This document shows positions 29,046 to 37,972 of a DNA stretch of 64,000 nt, piece after piece. The position numbers and the translations under genes are program-made. The notes beneath the pieces are model-generated. The model did no database searches. It saw nothing but the letters and a program-made list of their open reading frames with translations, and was not told the DNA's origin. Position 1 is the stretch's first letter; every line of letters starts with the position of its first letter. The stretch is from Mesobacillus harenae (GTDB lineage: Bacteria > Bacillota > Bacilli > Bacillales > Cytobacillaceae), in NCBI RefSeq assembly GCF_013343715.1, contig NZ_JABUNR010000001.1, positions 1 through 64,000 on the forward strand. The letters run 5' to 3'.

Positions 29046-29990
29046 TTGGATCAACCTATAAGGATGAAAAACAACGGCCAGATCAGCATTGTCCTCAATG
29101 CACAAAAAAGAAATGCATTAACAAAAGAAGTGCCAGAATCTCAAGTTGTTCCAAAGGCCATTCCAGCTGAGCACGCAGCATTAATAGAAATCGAACGTGA
29201 GCTGGGAACGCTGGTTGGAATGGACGAAATGAAACGAATGATAAAGGAAATTTACGCGTGGATCTATATTAATAAAAAAAGGGAAGAGTCTGGTTTAAAG
29301 TCTGGGAAGCAAGCTCTTCATATGATGTTTAAAGGAAATCCCGGGACCGGAAAAACTACGGTGGCAAGATTGATAGGGAAGCTTTTTCAAAAAATGAATG
29401 TTCTGTCCAAAGGGCACCTCATTGAAGCTGAGCGAGCAGACCTGGTCGGTGAATACATCGGGCACACGGCCCAAAAAACACGTGATTTAATTAAAAAGTC
29501 GATTGGCGGGATTTTATTTATTGATGAAGCCTATTCACTTGGCCGGGGTGGAGAAAAGGACTTCGGCAAAGAAGCAATCGATACTCTCGTTAAACATATG
29601 GAGGATAAACAGCATGAGTTTATTCTAATTCTGGCAGGTTATTCACGGGAGATGGCACAGTTTCTAACCCTTAACCCTGGTTTACATTCAAGGTTTCCGC
29701 TTGTTATAGACTTTCCGGATTATTCGATTGAACAGTTAATGGAAATTTCTCAAATCATGCTCAAAGAAAAAGAATACACATTAAGTCACGAAGCAGAGAA
29801 AAAGCTGCGCGGACATTTGGCGTGGGTAAAAAATGACTTGAGTCCTGCAACATTTTCAAACGGCCGCTATATTCGAAATGTGATTGAAAAATCTATCCGA
29901 GCCCAGGCAATGAGACTATTAATGCAAAATCAGTTTGATAAACATGATTTAATGACGATTCGAAGCAATGATCTTGATGTTGAGGATTAA
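29046..29990 (+). CDS. spoVK: Stage V sporulation protein K, AAA ATPase
   Basis: A 314-residue CbxX/CfqX-type AAA+ ATPase needed for spore maturation. Walker A is GNPGTGKTT, Walker B ILFIDEAYSL, and arginine finger region SRFPLVIDFPD follows. The N-terminal part (MKNNGQISIVLNAQKRN) is typical for SpoVK. TTG 29046 is chosen because TGAGGTG at 29033-29039 is well placed; GTG 29037 overlaps it. It sits between hfq and hflX as in B. subtilis. Confidence 0.95.
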   Translation: MDQPIRMKNNGQISIVLNAQKRNALTKEVPESQVVPKAIPAEHAALIEIERELGTLVGMDEMKRMIKEIYAWIYINKKREESGLKSGKQALHMMFKGNPGTGKTTVARLIGKLFQKMNVLSKGHLIEAERADLVGEYIGHTAQKTRDLIKKSIGGILFIDEAYSLGRGGEKDFGKEAIDTLVKHMEDKQHEFILILAGYSREMAQFLTLNPGLHSRFPLVIDFPDYSIEQLMEISQIMLKEKEYTLSHEAEKKLRGHLAWVKNDLSPATFSNGRYIRNVIEKSIRAQAMRLLMQNQFDKHDLMTIRSNDLDVED

Positions 29991-30030
29991 CTCAGAGCGC
30001 ACCCAGAAACTATGATGAAAGGGATAAAGG

Positions 30031-30064
30031 AAAACGCTCGGAGCCTGAGGTCCGAGCGTTTTTT
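30031..30064 (+). terminator. spoVK terminator
   Basis: AAAACGCTCGGA (30031-30042) and TCCGAGCGTTTT (30051-30062) form a perfect 12-bp stem running into the T-run. Confidence 0.92.
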
Positions 30065-30111
30065 AGTCGTTCAGCAAATTTTAAGGATTTTCTAGATAAT
30101 CGAATATATTG

Positions 30112-30190
30112 TCTGCATCTGCTCCAGCCCCCAGCGAGGCTCGTGTACTTCGTTTAATGGGCTCATGCGCATTTGATCTGTACTGGAATT
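30112..30190. repeat. Degenerate CTCCAG-type repeat
   Basis: GTCTGCATCTGCTCCAGCCC at the start and GGGCTCATGCGCATTTG at the end recall the repeat at 8709-8836, with many differences. Confidence 0.35.
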
Positions 30191-30201
30191 GTTTTTTTAT
30201 C

Positions 30202-30810
30202 TTAATTATGAGTACTCAATCTCTTGATAGGCAAATGCCATTTGAAAGAGTAGGAGAAGACGCGCAGTGCTGTAATCAGGATGAATAATCCGTACAGCTC
30301 AGCAGGTGCAGAGGTGATATTCAAACCAATCGCTAATCCGGCCAATACAGCCCAAAGTGCATAAATTTCTGCTTTGAGTACAAGCGGTTTCCGGCCGGCT
30401 AACAGGTCTCGGATCATTCCGCCACCGCTTCCGGTCAGGACAGCAGCCACAATGATGGCGCTCAAGGGATGGTTCATATCGGCTGCATAAAGCGCACCCT
30501 GAATCGCAAAAGCAGACAAACCAATTGCATCAAATAGGTTACCCCAGCGCTGCCAATGCTTGAGCAGATTGCCAGGAAACAGAAACACGATCGTAATGGA
30601 TAACAGGGCAAGTTGGAAAAAAAGGCCTTGTTCCCATAAGGCAGAAACCGGCACGCCAATCAGCAAATTACGGATCGCTCCACCTCCGAATGCTGTAACA
30701 ATTCCAAGTATATAAACTCCTAAAATATCATATTCCTCTTCCATCGCCACAATTGCGCCGCTAATAGCAAATGCTACCGTGCCAATCATACTAAGAACAT
30801 CCCATGTCAT
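30202..30810 (-). CDS. Trimeric intracellular cation channel family protein (UPF0126)
   Basis: A 202-residue membrane protein with about seven spans. The two repeats carry the glycine-rich signatures AFGGGAIRNLLIG and TGSGGGMIRDLLAG, typical of the bacterial TRIC-like/UPF0126 family (YvgT in B. subtilis), thought to be potassium or glycine-linked channels. ATG 30810 is chosen, 9 bases after AAAGGAG; TTG 30819 is too close to it. Confidence 0.85.
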   Translation of the reverse strand: MTWDVLSMIGTVAFAISGAIVAMEEEYDILGVYILGIVTAFGGGAIRNLLIGVPVSALWEQGLFFQLALLSITIVFLFPGNLLKHWQRWGNLFDAIGLSAFAIQGALYAADMNHPLSAIIVAAVLTGSGGGMIRDLLAGRKPLVLKAEIYALWAVLAGLAIGLNITSAPAELYGLFILITALRVFSYSFKWHLPIKRLSTHN

Positions 30811-30959
30811 TATGGCCAACTCCTTTCATTGTTACTGTTTTATAGTAAAATACTCGTAAAGTAATTTTTTATCATTTCTGAAATCAAACAATTCATTTTA
30901 ACATGCGTGCAGAGAATTTCAACCGTTTTTTACTGAAATAGGCTTAACTATCTAATATT

Positions 30960-30987
30960 TTGGATCCCAAACAAAATTTGGTATGAT
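30960..30987 (+). promoter_or_regulatory. Sigma-A promoter of hflX
   Basis: TTGGAT (30960-30965), 16 nt, TATGAT (30982-30987) with an extended TG one base before it. The leader to hflX is about 155 bases. Confidence 0.5.
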
Positions 30988-31151
30988 ATGAGCACATGAG
31001 CACCAGGAAATTTGGCTATAACATAGTTTTAGCATAGGACTCGTCGATCCGTTAAGTCTCGAATTTTGAAACACGGCTTTTCATCTGGATTAGGCGGTTC
31101 TGCTATATTTGATCTGGATAAATTCTATAAAATAAGAAAGAGGGGACTGGC

Positions 31152-32414
31152 TTGGAAAAAAATACACAGTATGAAAAAGTAATCTTAGTCGGCTGCCAGA
31201 CACCCGCAGATGATGACTTGCGGTTCCAATACTCAATGGAAGAACTTGAATCCCTTACGAAAACTGCAAAAGGTGAGGTGAAATCCGCAATTATTCAAAA
31301 GAGGGCAAGGATACATCCGTCCACTTATATAGGAAAAGGCAAGGTAGAAGAGATTCACGCATTAAAAGAGGAACTAGAGGTCGGTTTAATCATATTTAAT
31401 GATGAATTATCTCCAAGTCAAATTCGCAACCTTTCAGCAAGCCTAGAGGTCAGGATTATTGACCGAACACAGCTGATTCTTGATATCTTTGCCCAGCGGG
31501 CCCGCTCCAAAGAAGGGAAGCTGCAGGTCGAACTTGCCCAGCTTCAGTACCTGCTGCCAAGGCTTGGCGGCCAAGGAACATCTTTATCAAGGCTAGGAGC
31601 CGGGATAGGGACCAGAGGGCCGGGTGAAACGCAGCTCGAAACCGACCGCCGTCATATCCGCAGAAGAATTGATGATATCAAATCCCAGCTAGAGGTAGTT
31701 GTTCAGCATCGTGAGCGGTACCGTGAAAGGCGGAAGAAAAACAAGGCTTTTCAAGTGGCGCTAGTCGGGTATACAAACGCAGGAAAGTCAACGTTGTTTA
31801 ACAGACTTGCTGAAGCAGATTCTTTTGAGGAAGACCAACTGTTCGCAACCCTCGATCCAATGACGAGAAAGCTGATTTTGCCAAGTGGATTCCTATCGCT
31901 TTTAACCGATACGGTTGGATTCATTCAGGACTTGCCAACTGCGCTGATTGCAGCATTCCGGTCAACTCTTGAAGAGGTAAGGGAAGCTGATTTGCTTTTG
32001 CATGTGGTGGACATGTCCAATCAGGATTATTTTTCACATGAAAAAACCGTCAATAAACTGCTAACAGACCTCGATGTTCAGCAGATACCGCAAATAACCG
32101 TCTATAATAAGCGGGATGAGAAACATCCTGATTTCGTGCCGACCGCAAATACGGAGGCCATTTTTACAAATGCGTTTGATGAGGGAGACCGCCTTAATTT
32201 AAAGCGGAAAATTGAAGAAACGTTGATCAAAATGATGGACCCTTACCATGTGAAAATACCTTCAACGGAAGGAAAACTTCTATCTCAGCTGAAGAATGAA
32301 ACGATTCTTAGGGAGCTTAGTTTTCAGGAGGATAAGGAGCTTTATAGCTGTAAAGGTTATGCCTTAAGGGATCACCAAATCTTCGGACAGCTGAATAAAT
32401 ACACAGATAGATAG
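31152..32414 (+). CDS. hflX: GTPase HflX
   Basis: A 420-residue ribosome-associated GTPase that splits stalled ribosomes. The N-terminal HflX domain has the glycine-rich segment [22 protein letters not shown] (in parts), the GTPase domain has P-loop [14 protein letters not shown] switch II and NKRDE. The TTG start follows AAGAGGGGAC. ynbB begins 10 bases after the stop, so hflX-ynbB form an operon as in B. subtilis (ynbAB). Confidence 0.95.
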   Translation: MEKNTQYEKVILVGCQTPADDDLRFQYSMEELESLTKTAKGEVKSAIIQKRARIHPSTYIGKGKVEEIHALKEELEVGLIIFNDELSPSQIRNLSASLEVRIIDRTQLILDIFAQRARSKEGKLQVELAQLQYLLPRLGGQGTSLSRLGAGIGTRGPGETQLETDRRHIRRRIDDIKSQLEVVVQHRERYRERRKKNKAFQVALVGYTNAGKSTLFNRLAEADSFEEDQLFATLDPMTRKLILPSGFLSLLTDTVGFIQDLPTALIAAFRSTLEEVREADLLLHVVDMSNQDYFSHEKTVNKLLTDLDVQQIPQITVYNKRDEKHPDFVPTANTEAIFTNAFDEGDRLNLKRKIEETLIKMMDPYHVKIPSTEGKLLSQLKNETILRELSFQEDKELYSCKGYALRDHQIFGQLNKYTDR

Positions 32415-32423
32415 GAGAACAAC

Positions 32424-33695
32424 ATGTTTACGGAGTTAACGAATGGAAATAAACTGAGCCAGCTTGTTAAGGAGACAGAGCAGCAAATTGCCGATATCCA
32501 TAAGAAGATCGATGAGATGATTGATCTTAATCAATTTCGTGTGCTAAAAAGCTTTCAGGAGAACCGAGTCAGTGATTCTCATTTCAACCCGTCTACCGGT
32601 TATGGTTATGATGACATTGGCAGGGACACGCTTGAAAAAGTCTATGCAGGAGTGTTCGGCGGTGAAGCTGGTCTTGTACGCCCACAGATTATTTCCGGGA
32701 CACACGCCATTTCAATTGCCCTGTTTGGAATTTTGCGCCCTGGCGATGAGCTGTTGTATATCACGGGAAAACCTTATGATACGTTAGAAGAAATCGTTGG
32801 AATTCGGGGCTCTGGTATTGGCTCGTTAAAGGAATTTGGCATTTCTTATAATAGCATTCCTTTGGCCGAAGAAGGGGCAATTGACTGGAAAGCTGTCGAA
32901 CAGGCAATTAAACCAGAGACGAAAATGATTGGTATCCAGCGCTCGAAGGGATATGCGACTCGGCCTTCATTTACCGTATCAGAAATTGGGGAAATGATTC
33001 GTTTTGTTAAAGAAATTAAGCAAGATGTTATTGTGTTTGTTGATAACTGCTACGGAGAATTTGTCGAAGCTGAGGAACCGTGTCATATTGGTGCCGATTT
33101 AATTGCCGGATCACTTATAAAAAATCCCGGCGGCGGTTTGGCTAAAACAGGCGGATATATTGTCGGAAAGGCTAAGCACGTGGAAGCCTGTTCGTATAGA
33201 CTGACCTCCCCCGGAATAGGTGCTGAAGCAGGTGCCTCTCTCTACAGCCTTCAGGAAATGTATCAAGGTTTTTTCCTTGCTCCACATGTTGTCGGGCAGG
33301 CTCTGAAGGGAGCCGTTTTTACATCTGCTTTGCTCGAAAGACTAGGAATGAATACTCATCCGAAGTGGGATGCCCTGCGAACAGATTTGATTCAATCTGT
33401 TCAATTCGATGACCGTGAAAAAATGGTTGCTTTTTGCCAGGCAATTCAGTTCGCTTCACCTGTTAATTCGCACGTAACTGCTTATCCAAGCTACATGCCA
33501 GGCTATGAAGACGATGTGATCATGGCAGCAGGTACCTTTATCCAGGGAGCAAGCATCGAACTTACAGCGGATGGACCTACCCGTCCGCCTTATACTGCCT
33601 ATGTGCAGGGTGGTCTGACCTACTCGCATGTTAAAATAGCGATCTGCATTGCTGTCGACCGGTTAGTTGAAAAAGGTTTAATTTTATTAAAATAG
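32424..33695 (+). CDS. ynbB: YnbB, PLP-dependent methionine gamma-lyase family protein
   Basis: A 423-residue fold-type I pyridoxal-phosphate protein, annotated elsewhere as aluminium-resistance or methionine gamma-lyase family. SGTHAISIALFG gives the phosphate-binding region, VFVDNCYGEFVE the cofactor Asp region, and SLIKNPGGGLAKTGGYIVG carries the Schiff-base lysine region. The real substrate is not known to me. It has AGGAGAACAAC before the ATG and ends with a terminator. Confidence 0.88.
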   Translation: MFTELTNGNKLSQLVKETEQQIADIHKKIDEMIDLNQFRVLKSFQENRVSDSHFNPSTGYGYDDIGRDTLEKVYAGVFGGEAGLVRPQIISGTHAISIALFGILRPGDELLYITGKPYDTLEEIVGIRGSGIGSLKEFGISYNSIPLAEEGAIDWKAVEQAIKPETKMIGIQRSKGYATRPSFTVSEIGEMIRFVKEIKQDVIVFVDNCYGEFVEAEEPCHIGADLIAGSLIKNPGGGLAKTGGYIVGKAKHVEACSYRLTSPGIGAEAGASLYSLQEMYQGFFLAPHVVGQALKGAVFTSALLERLGMNTHPKWDALRTDLIQSVQFDDREKMVAFCQAIQFASPVNSHVTAYPSYMPGYEDDVIMAAGTFIQGASIELTADGPTRPPYTAYVQGGLTYSHVKIAICIAVDRLVEKGLILLK

Positions 33696-33705
33696 GAAAA
33701 TATAC

Positions 33706-33749
33706 AACAGGACAGCTAGCGAGAGAGCAAGCAAGTTGTCCTGTTTTTA
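33706..33749 (+). terminator. hflX-ynbB terminator
   Basis: AACAGGACA (33706-33714) and TGTCCTGTT (33737-33745) pair with a long loop, then TTTAT. Confidence 0.75.
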
Positions 33750-33768
33750 TTTTATTCTGAAAAAATCA

Positions 33769-33819
33769 TGTAAGAAAACCTAACATCTGTTTGACAACTT
33801 TCCTAACATCACATATAAT
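33769..33819 (+). promoter_or_regulatory. glnRA promoter with two GlnR/TnrA boxes
   Basis: TGTAAGAAAACCTAACA (33769-33785) matches TGTNA-N7-TNACA perfectly. TGACAACTTTCCTAACA (33792-33808) matches with one difference. TTGACA (33791-33796), 17 nt, TATAAT (33814-33819) is a perfect consensus promoter overlapped by the second box. This is the known arrangement for GlnR autorepression under nitrogen excess. Confidence 0.93.
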
Positions 33820-33854
33820 ATAAATATATTAACGGGAAAGGAGGAGAAATCATC

Positions 33855-34262
33855 ATGGCCGAGAGAGAGATTCGTCGAAACATGCCGTTGTTTCAGATCG
33901 GTACGGTTATGCAGCTTACCGATTTGACGGCAAGACAAATTCGCTACTACGAAGAACATGACTTGATTTCTCCGGCAAGAACCGAAGGGAAACGACGTCT
34001 CTTCTCCTTGAATGATATTGATACACTTCTCGATATTAAAGATTTAATCGATCAGGGTGTCAATCTCGCCGGCATTAAAGGAATCTTTAATGTTAAAGTT
34101 CAGCAAGTTTTAACTTCAGAAGGAAAACAGGAAACCGAAAAAATCAGGCGTGATATTTCGAACGAAGATTTGCGAAAAGCCTTGCGGACAGAACTTCTGC
34201 AGGCCGGCCGCTTCAATCGTTCATCGCTTCGCCAAGGCGATATGTCAAGATTTTTTCACTAA
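33855..34262 (+). CDS. glnR: Glutamine synthetase repressor GlnR
   Basis: A 135-residue MerR-family regulator. The winged-helix domain (VMQLTDLTARQIRYYEEHDLI, in parts) covers residues 15-85, and the C-terminal tail (NRSSLRQGDMSRFFH) is the autoinhibitory part that senses feedback-inhibited glutamine synthetase. It represses its own operon with glnA, 33 bases downstream. Two operator boxes are present upstream. Confidence 0.97.
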   Translation: MAEREIRRNMPLFQIGTVMQLTDLTARQIRYYEEHDLISPARTEGKRRLFSLNDIDTLLDIKDLIDQGVNLAGIKGIFNVKVQQVLTSEGKQETEKIRRDISNEDLRKALRTELLQAGRFNRSSLRQGDMSRFFH

Positions 34263-34295
34263 AAAACAAAGAGGATCAAAGGGAGGAAATACTTA

Positions 34296-35636
34296 ATGGC
34301 AGCGAAGAAGTATAGTAGAGAGGATATTATCCGATTATCTAAGGAGGAAAACGTAAAGTTTATCCGCTTGCAGTTCACGGACATCCTCGGAACAATTAAA
34401 AACGTTGAAATTCCAGTAAGTCAGTTAGAGAAAGCACTAAATAACCAAATGATGTTTGATGGTTCTTCAATCGAAGGCTTTGTAAGAATTGAAGAGTCTG
34501 ATATGAACTTATATCCTGATTTAGATACATGGGTTGTATTCCCATGGACAGCAGAGAAAGGCAAAGTTGCCCGCTTAATCTGTGATATCTACATGCCAGA
34601 TGGAACTCCGTTTGCAGGAGATCCCCGTGCGAACCTGAAGCGTGTACTTAAAGAGATGCAAGACATGGGCTTCACAGATTTCAATCTTGGACCTGAGCCA
34701 GAATTCTTCTTGTTCAAGCTAGACCAAAAGGGAGAACCAACTTTAGAGCTCAACGACAATGGGGGATATTTTGACCTTGCGCCTACAGACCTTGGTGAAA
34801 ACTGCCGCCGCGATATCGTTTTAGAGCTTGAAGAGATGGGCTTTGAAATTGAAGCTTCCCACCATGAGGTTGCTCCTGGACAACACGAAATCGACTTTAA
34901 ATATGCAGATGCGATCAGAGCTTGTGATAACATTCAAACGTTTAAGCTTGTTGTAAAAACTATTGCACGTAAACACGGATTGCATGCAACGTTCATGCCG
35001 AAGCCGCTGTTCGGTGTAAACGGATCCGGGATGCACATGAACGTTTCCTTGTTCCAGAACGGGGAGAATGCCTTCTATGATACGAATGGCGAACTGCAAT
35101 TAAGTGAAACGGCACGTCAGTTTATTGCTGGAACTATAAAGCATGCAACTGCGTTCACAGCAGTTACAAACCCGACTGTAAACTCATTCAAGCGATTAGT
35201 TCCAGGATATGAAGCACCATGTTATGTAGCGTGGTCAGCAATGAACAGATCTCCATTAATTCGTATCCCTGCTTCACGTGGTTTAAGCACTCGTGTTGAA
35301 GTACGCAGTGTTGACCCTGCAGCTAACCCATACCTGGCTATGGCTGTATTATTAAAAGCTGGCCTTGATGGAATTAAAAATAAAATGACTCCTCCTGCTC
35401 CAGTTGACCGTAACATCTATGTTATGGATAAAGAAGAGCGTATGGCAGAAGGAATTGTCGATCTTCCAGCTACACTTTCAGATGCACTAAATGAACTTAA
35501 GTCAAATGAAGTCATGACAGCCGCTCTTGGCGAACACATCTTCGAACACTTTATCGAAGCGAAAGAAATTGAGTGGGACATGTTCCGTACCCAAGTTCAT
35601 CCATGGGAGCGCGAGCAATACCTGACAATGTACTAA
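34296..35636 (+). CDS. glnA: Glutamine synthetase type I
   Basis: A 446-residue class I-alpha glutamine synthetase, ATP-dependent ligation of ammonia to glutamate. Motifs: FDGSSIEGF (grasp), [32 protein letters not shown] and RIPASRG. The ATG follows GGGAGGAAATAC. Its last 57 bases are repeated at 39912-39969, which marks an integration event in its 3' end; the coding sequence itself is intact. Confidence 0.98.
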   Translation: MAAKKYSREDIIRLSKEENVKFIRLQFTDILGTIKNVEIPVSQLEKALNNQMMFDGSSIEGFVRIEESDMNLYPDLDTWVVFPWTAEKGKVARLICDIYMPDGTPFAGDPRANLKRVLKEMQDMGFTDFNLGPEPEFFLFKLDQKGEPTLELNDNGGYFDLAPTDLGENCRRDIVLELEEMGFEIEASHHEVAPGQHEIDFKYADAIRACDNIQTFKLVVKTIARKHGLHATFMPKPLFGVNGSGMHMNVSLFQNGENAFYDTNGELQLSETARQFIAGTIKHATAFTAVTNPTVNSFKRLVPGYEAPCYVAWSAMNRSPLIRIPASRGLSTRVEVRSVDPAANPYLAMAVLLKAGLDGIKNKMTPPAPVDRNIYVMDKEERMAEGIVDLPATLSDALNELKSNEVMTAALGEHIFEHFIEAKEIEWDMFRTQVHPWEREQYLTMY

Positions 35637-35637
35637 A
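35580..35637 (+). other. Left attachment site (attL) within glnA 3' end
   Basis: This 58-base stretch is duplicated at 39912-39969 with 55 identities. The three differences are all in the first 29 bases; the last 29 bases (35609-35637) are identical, so the crossover most likely lies there. Confidence 0.75.
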
Positions 35638-35642
35638 CTCTT

Positions 35643-35678
35643 AAACCCTTGATACCACTGGTATTGAGGGTTTTTTAT
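35643..35678 (+). terminator. glnA terminator
   Basis: AACCCTTGATACC and GGTATTGAGGGTT pair with two weak positions and run into TTTTTTATTTT. It lies just inside the integrated element, so the element seems to have supplied it. Confidence 0.8.
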
Positions 35679-35680
35679 TT

Positions 35681-35738
35681 TGTGGGCACTTTTCATTAAT
35701 TTAAGTAGCATGTTGCAGATGCCCACAAAATGCCCACA
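35681..35738. repeat. TGTGGGCA/TGCCCACA repeats beside attL
   Basis: TGTGGGCA at 35681-35688 and TGCCCACA at 35720-35727 and 35731-35738 (two direct copies 11 bases apart, one inverted). Such short repeats near an att site resemble integrase arm-type binding sites; this is an inference from position. Confidence 0.45.
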
Positions 35739-35748
35739 TAAAAATAAT

Positions 35749-36271
35749 TTATTGTAATATATTTTTCATATATTCATCGTATTTATCAATTGCTTTTGCT
35801 TCCATCTTCTTTGATACATGGGAGTAGACATCTGATTGTACTTTCATACTCCCGTGACCTTAGACGTTCTTGGAGTGTTTTCATATCTCCCCCAGCTAGC
35901 TTCTAGTTGTAAAACAGCGTGAGTGTGCCTTAATGAATGGATGGGCAACTTTGGGAGACCTGCCTGTTTTAATATCCGTTCAAAGGCATTGAAGAGGCTA
36001 GACTTTAGCATGAAGTTTCCATCATTCCGGCATAGGACTAAGTTTAAATCATGCTTATAAATTTCATTCAATGCAATTTTATTTAGGTTTTGATACTTTT
36101 TGTGGAAGTGAAGCTCATTCGTTATGTTTGAGTAATTTTAATGGTTCTCTTGGAATTGTAAGTCACTGGATCTCCGAATAGATCTTCCCCCTGTCTTAGC
36201 CTTGAAGTCGAGTGTCTTAGAGATAGAAGTGGTTGTTTCCTTCAGATCAATAACTGTGGCAGTACACAGTT
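35749..36271 (-). pseudogene. Tyrosine recombinase (integrase) remnant
   Basis: On the minus strand the catalytic domain can be read in pieces. About 36270-36150 gives VIDLKETTTSISKTLDFKAK, then a break. 36071-35880 gives KQAGLPKLPIHSLRHTHAVLQLEA with the box II arginine. A shifted frame gives MKTLQERL, and another gives GHGSMKVQSDVYSHVSKKM with the conserved His and the catalytic Tyr, ending at the stop 35749-35751. At least two frameshifts and the loss of the N-terminal part make it non-functional. It lies beside attL, as expected for an integrase reading toward its att site. Confidence 0.8.
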
Positions 36272-36400
36272 CAAATCGTTCGTTATTTTATGGACGAGCT
36301 TTCACTTTACGAAGGAGTGGCCCAGAAAGGAATTGATGATCCGACAGGCAAAGTAGATATTCCTCTGCAAAAACGTTCTGATGGAATGAATTATATAGGC

Positions 36401-36428
36401 GCCTCTCCTGGTAAGAGGGGCTTTTTAT
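36401..36428 (+). terminator. Orphan intrinsic terminator
   Basis: GCCTCTC and GAGGGGC pair around CTGGTAA and are followed by TTTTTATTTT. The gene it served is not recognisable. Confidence 0.6.
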
Positions 36429-36530
36429 TTTGGTTCATAAATTTGCCATCATTTCTTCACCCAACAGTAACAATTACATATTGGGTCAATCTCCTTTCGT
36501 AGACATAATTGGATTAAAAGGAGGGGTGAC

Positions 36531-36768
36531 ATGGATAACCATATTTTAAACAATACTTCATTAAGAATAGGAATTGAAAGCAAATTGAATTGATGTACAG
36601 TGTGGACAGAGATAGTGCAGTTAGAATTAGCCTTATAAGTTGTTCCGATATGAGCAGAAGGAATACCGAGACGCTGGAATTAGTTATGACAAGGAAAAGG
36701 CTATAAATGAAGATTGGAAGAATATAATGAAGAGGCTCCAGAAGAATTTAAGATTCAACGAGATATAG
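36531..36768 (+). pseudogene. Possible decayed small gene
   Basis: AAGGAGGGGTGAC precedes an ATG (36531) that opens MDNHILNNTSLRIGIESKLN and then stops. Further on another frame reads YKLFRYEQKEYRDAGISYDK and continues to a stop at 36768. The good ribosome-binding site and coding-like composition in changing frames suggest a broken gene. I do not recognise the product. Confidence 0.3.
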
Positions 36769-36814
36769 TTAAAATATAAAAAGGAAGAGGGGGGAAGGGG
36801 GAAGTTTATTTTGT

Positions 36815-36925
36815 TTAAATTTTGTGTTGCCTCTTTTTATGTACTTCAAAAAAAGAGTAGTAAAAGATCTTTGTAAATGAAGCTGCAACTCCAAATAAAC
36901 AAAGAGAATTCAGGACAGTTTCCAT
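36815..36925 (-). CDS. Small 36-residue membrane peptide
   Basis: METVLNSLCLFGVAASFTKI and on, ending KKRQHKI. It has one hydrophobic segment followed by a basic tail, and GGAGGTAAG is 4-8 bases before the start. Layout resembles small membrane peptides including type I toxins of Bacillus, but no antisense RNA is evident and I cannot assign it. Confidence 0.45.
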   Translation of the reverse strand: METVLNSLCLFGVAASFTKIFYYSFFEVHKKRQHKI

Positions 36926-37018
36926 ACATCTTACCTCCTGGATAAAAAATGCACACAAGAGCTAGTGACGGGAAGCATCTTCATACTCTCATGTTACCCA
37001 GTTAATACTAAGCAGGAG

Positions 37019-37278
37019 TTAAGCCTGTATTAAACTTTTGTAAAGCAATGTAAACAAAGCCATTCTCCTAATCGAGAGGGGATATTTTATTTCATCAATC
37101 GGCACTTCGTAAAAAGCAGCTAGGTTTTTTTAGTTTGTTCTCTAACAGTTTCTGATTTGTTTTCAATCCGGCTAATTGTTTCTAGTTTAATACCTATGGC
37201 TTTCGAAACCTGCTCTTGAGATATATTCTTTTTAAACCTTAGCGATCTGAACTTATACCCAATAGTCTTTTTATACAT
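37019..37278 (-). pseudogene. XRE-family helix-turn-helix regulator, frameshifted at A7
   Basis: GGAAGGAGGTTC precedes the ATG at 37278. The frame MYKKTIGYKFRSLRFKKNIS continues with an HTH (QEQVSKAIGIKLETISRIEN) and stops at 37120 after 52 residues. If one A is added to the run of seven A (plus-strand T at 37125-37131), the frame continues NLAAFYEVPIDEIKYPL to a stop at 37019-37021, as in full Cro/CI repressors. So it is either a one-base deletion pseudogene or translated through slippage at the A-run. Confidence 0.65.
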
Positions 37279-37398
37279 ATATAAAGAACCTCCTTCCACG
37301 GTTTTATTTTGTCTGATTTTGTCTAATTTCTTTTTGAATATTTTTGTTGGAATTTGTTAAAATGGTATTTGTGTTAAATTTAATTAAGGAGTTTTTTT

Positions 37399-37569
37399 AT
37401 GGTTTCAGCAATTTTCTCTAAACAGGAATTACTACAATATATTAACTACCTAAGGAAAGAAATGATAAATACCGGATTAAATCATGGTTTAGTTAATAAT
37501 TTTACTATAGAAGCAAGCCAGGAACTTGATTACTTTATTTTTCAGTATCAAACCTTTAGAAAAAGCTAA
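37399..37569 (+). CDS. Spo0E-like aspartyl-phosphate phosphatase
   Basis: A 56-residue helical-hairpin protein: ELLQYINYLRKEMINTG, then a loop and SQELDYFIFQYQ, the Spo0E-family signature (SQxLDxxI). The family removes phosphate from Spo0A~P and so delays sporulation. AATTAAGGAG precedes the ATG. It is inside the glnA-integrated element, which would let the element influence its host's sporulation decision. Below common length cut-offs, it is easily missed. Confidence 0.8.
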   Translation: MVSAIFSKQELLQYINYLRKEMINTGLNHGLVNNFTIEASQELDYFIFQYQTFRKS

Positions 37570-37650
37570 TTTAGGAAACTGATAAACATTTTGGCATACC
37601 ATCTTTAAAAAAGTTTAATTCCCAAATACCAGAAAGGGGTAGTTTATAAG

Positions 37651-37824
37651 ATGAAAAAAGCTAAAATCGGTGACAAAATCAGATATAAAGAAGTGATTGA
37701 AGGTATTGTAGATCAAGTTAATGAGAACTCCGTAATAGTAACTATCACAAGAAACTATAGTGACCGTGAATTCCATAATAATGTAACAGTAGTGAATCAT
37801 AAAAATTACATTATATTAGATTAA
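37651..37824 (+). CDS. DUF2187 family small protein
   Basis: A 57-residue basic beta protein: MKKAKIGDKIRYKEVIEGIV ... VNENSVIVTI ... TVVNHKNYIILD. This fits the DUF2187 (YkvS-like) family with its KOW-like strand pattern. Function is unknown. AGAAAGGGGTAG precedes the ATG. It lies in the integrated element, 81 bases after the Spo0E-like gene, and may share its transcript. Confidence 0.75.
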   Translation: MKKAKIGDKIRYKEVIEGIVDQVNENSVIVTITRNYSDREFHNNVTVVNHKNYIILD

Positions 37825-37942
37825 AATGATAAGTCGTAGAATAGTTTAAGGCTACTTGTTATATGCAACTTTTTGGCTGTTAATCTCCAATTTACTCCTA
37901 ATCCCCTAGAACTAAAAGGTGTTCATAGAAAAAAATACCTTT

Positions 37943-37968
37943 TTCGACAATCTATTCCATGGTATATT
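37943..37968 (+). promoter_or_regulatory. Candidate promoter with Spo0A box upstream of riboswitch
   Basis: TATATT (37963-37968) has an extended TG. TTCGACA (37943-37949) is a perfect Spo0A box on the minus strand (TGTCGAA), placed near -30 of the expected start at about 37975. A 7-base match alone is expected several times by chance in 64 kb. Confidence 0.35.
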
Positions 37969-37972
37969 CAGA

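Noticed and set aside
36290..36502. 70-codon open frame in the glnA element
   Set aside because: It runs through an intrinsic terminator (36401-36428) and has no good ribosome-binding site; perhaps a gene fragment.
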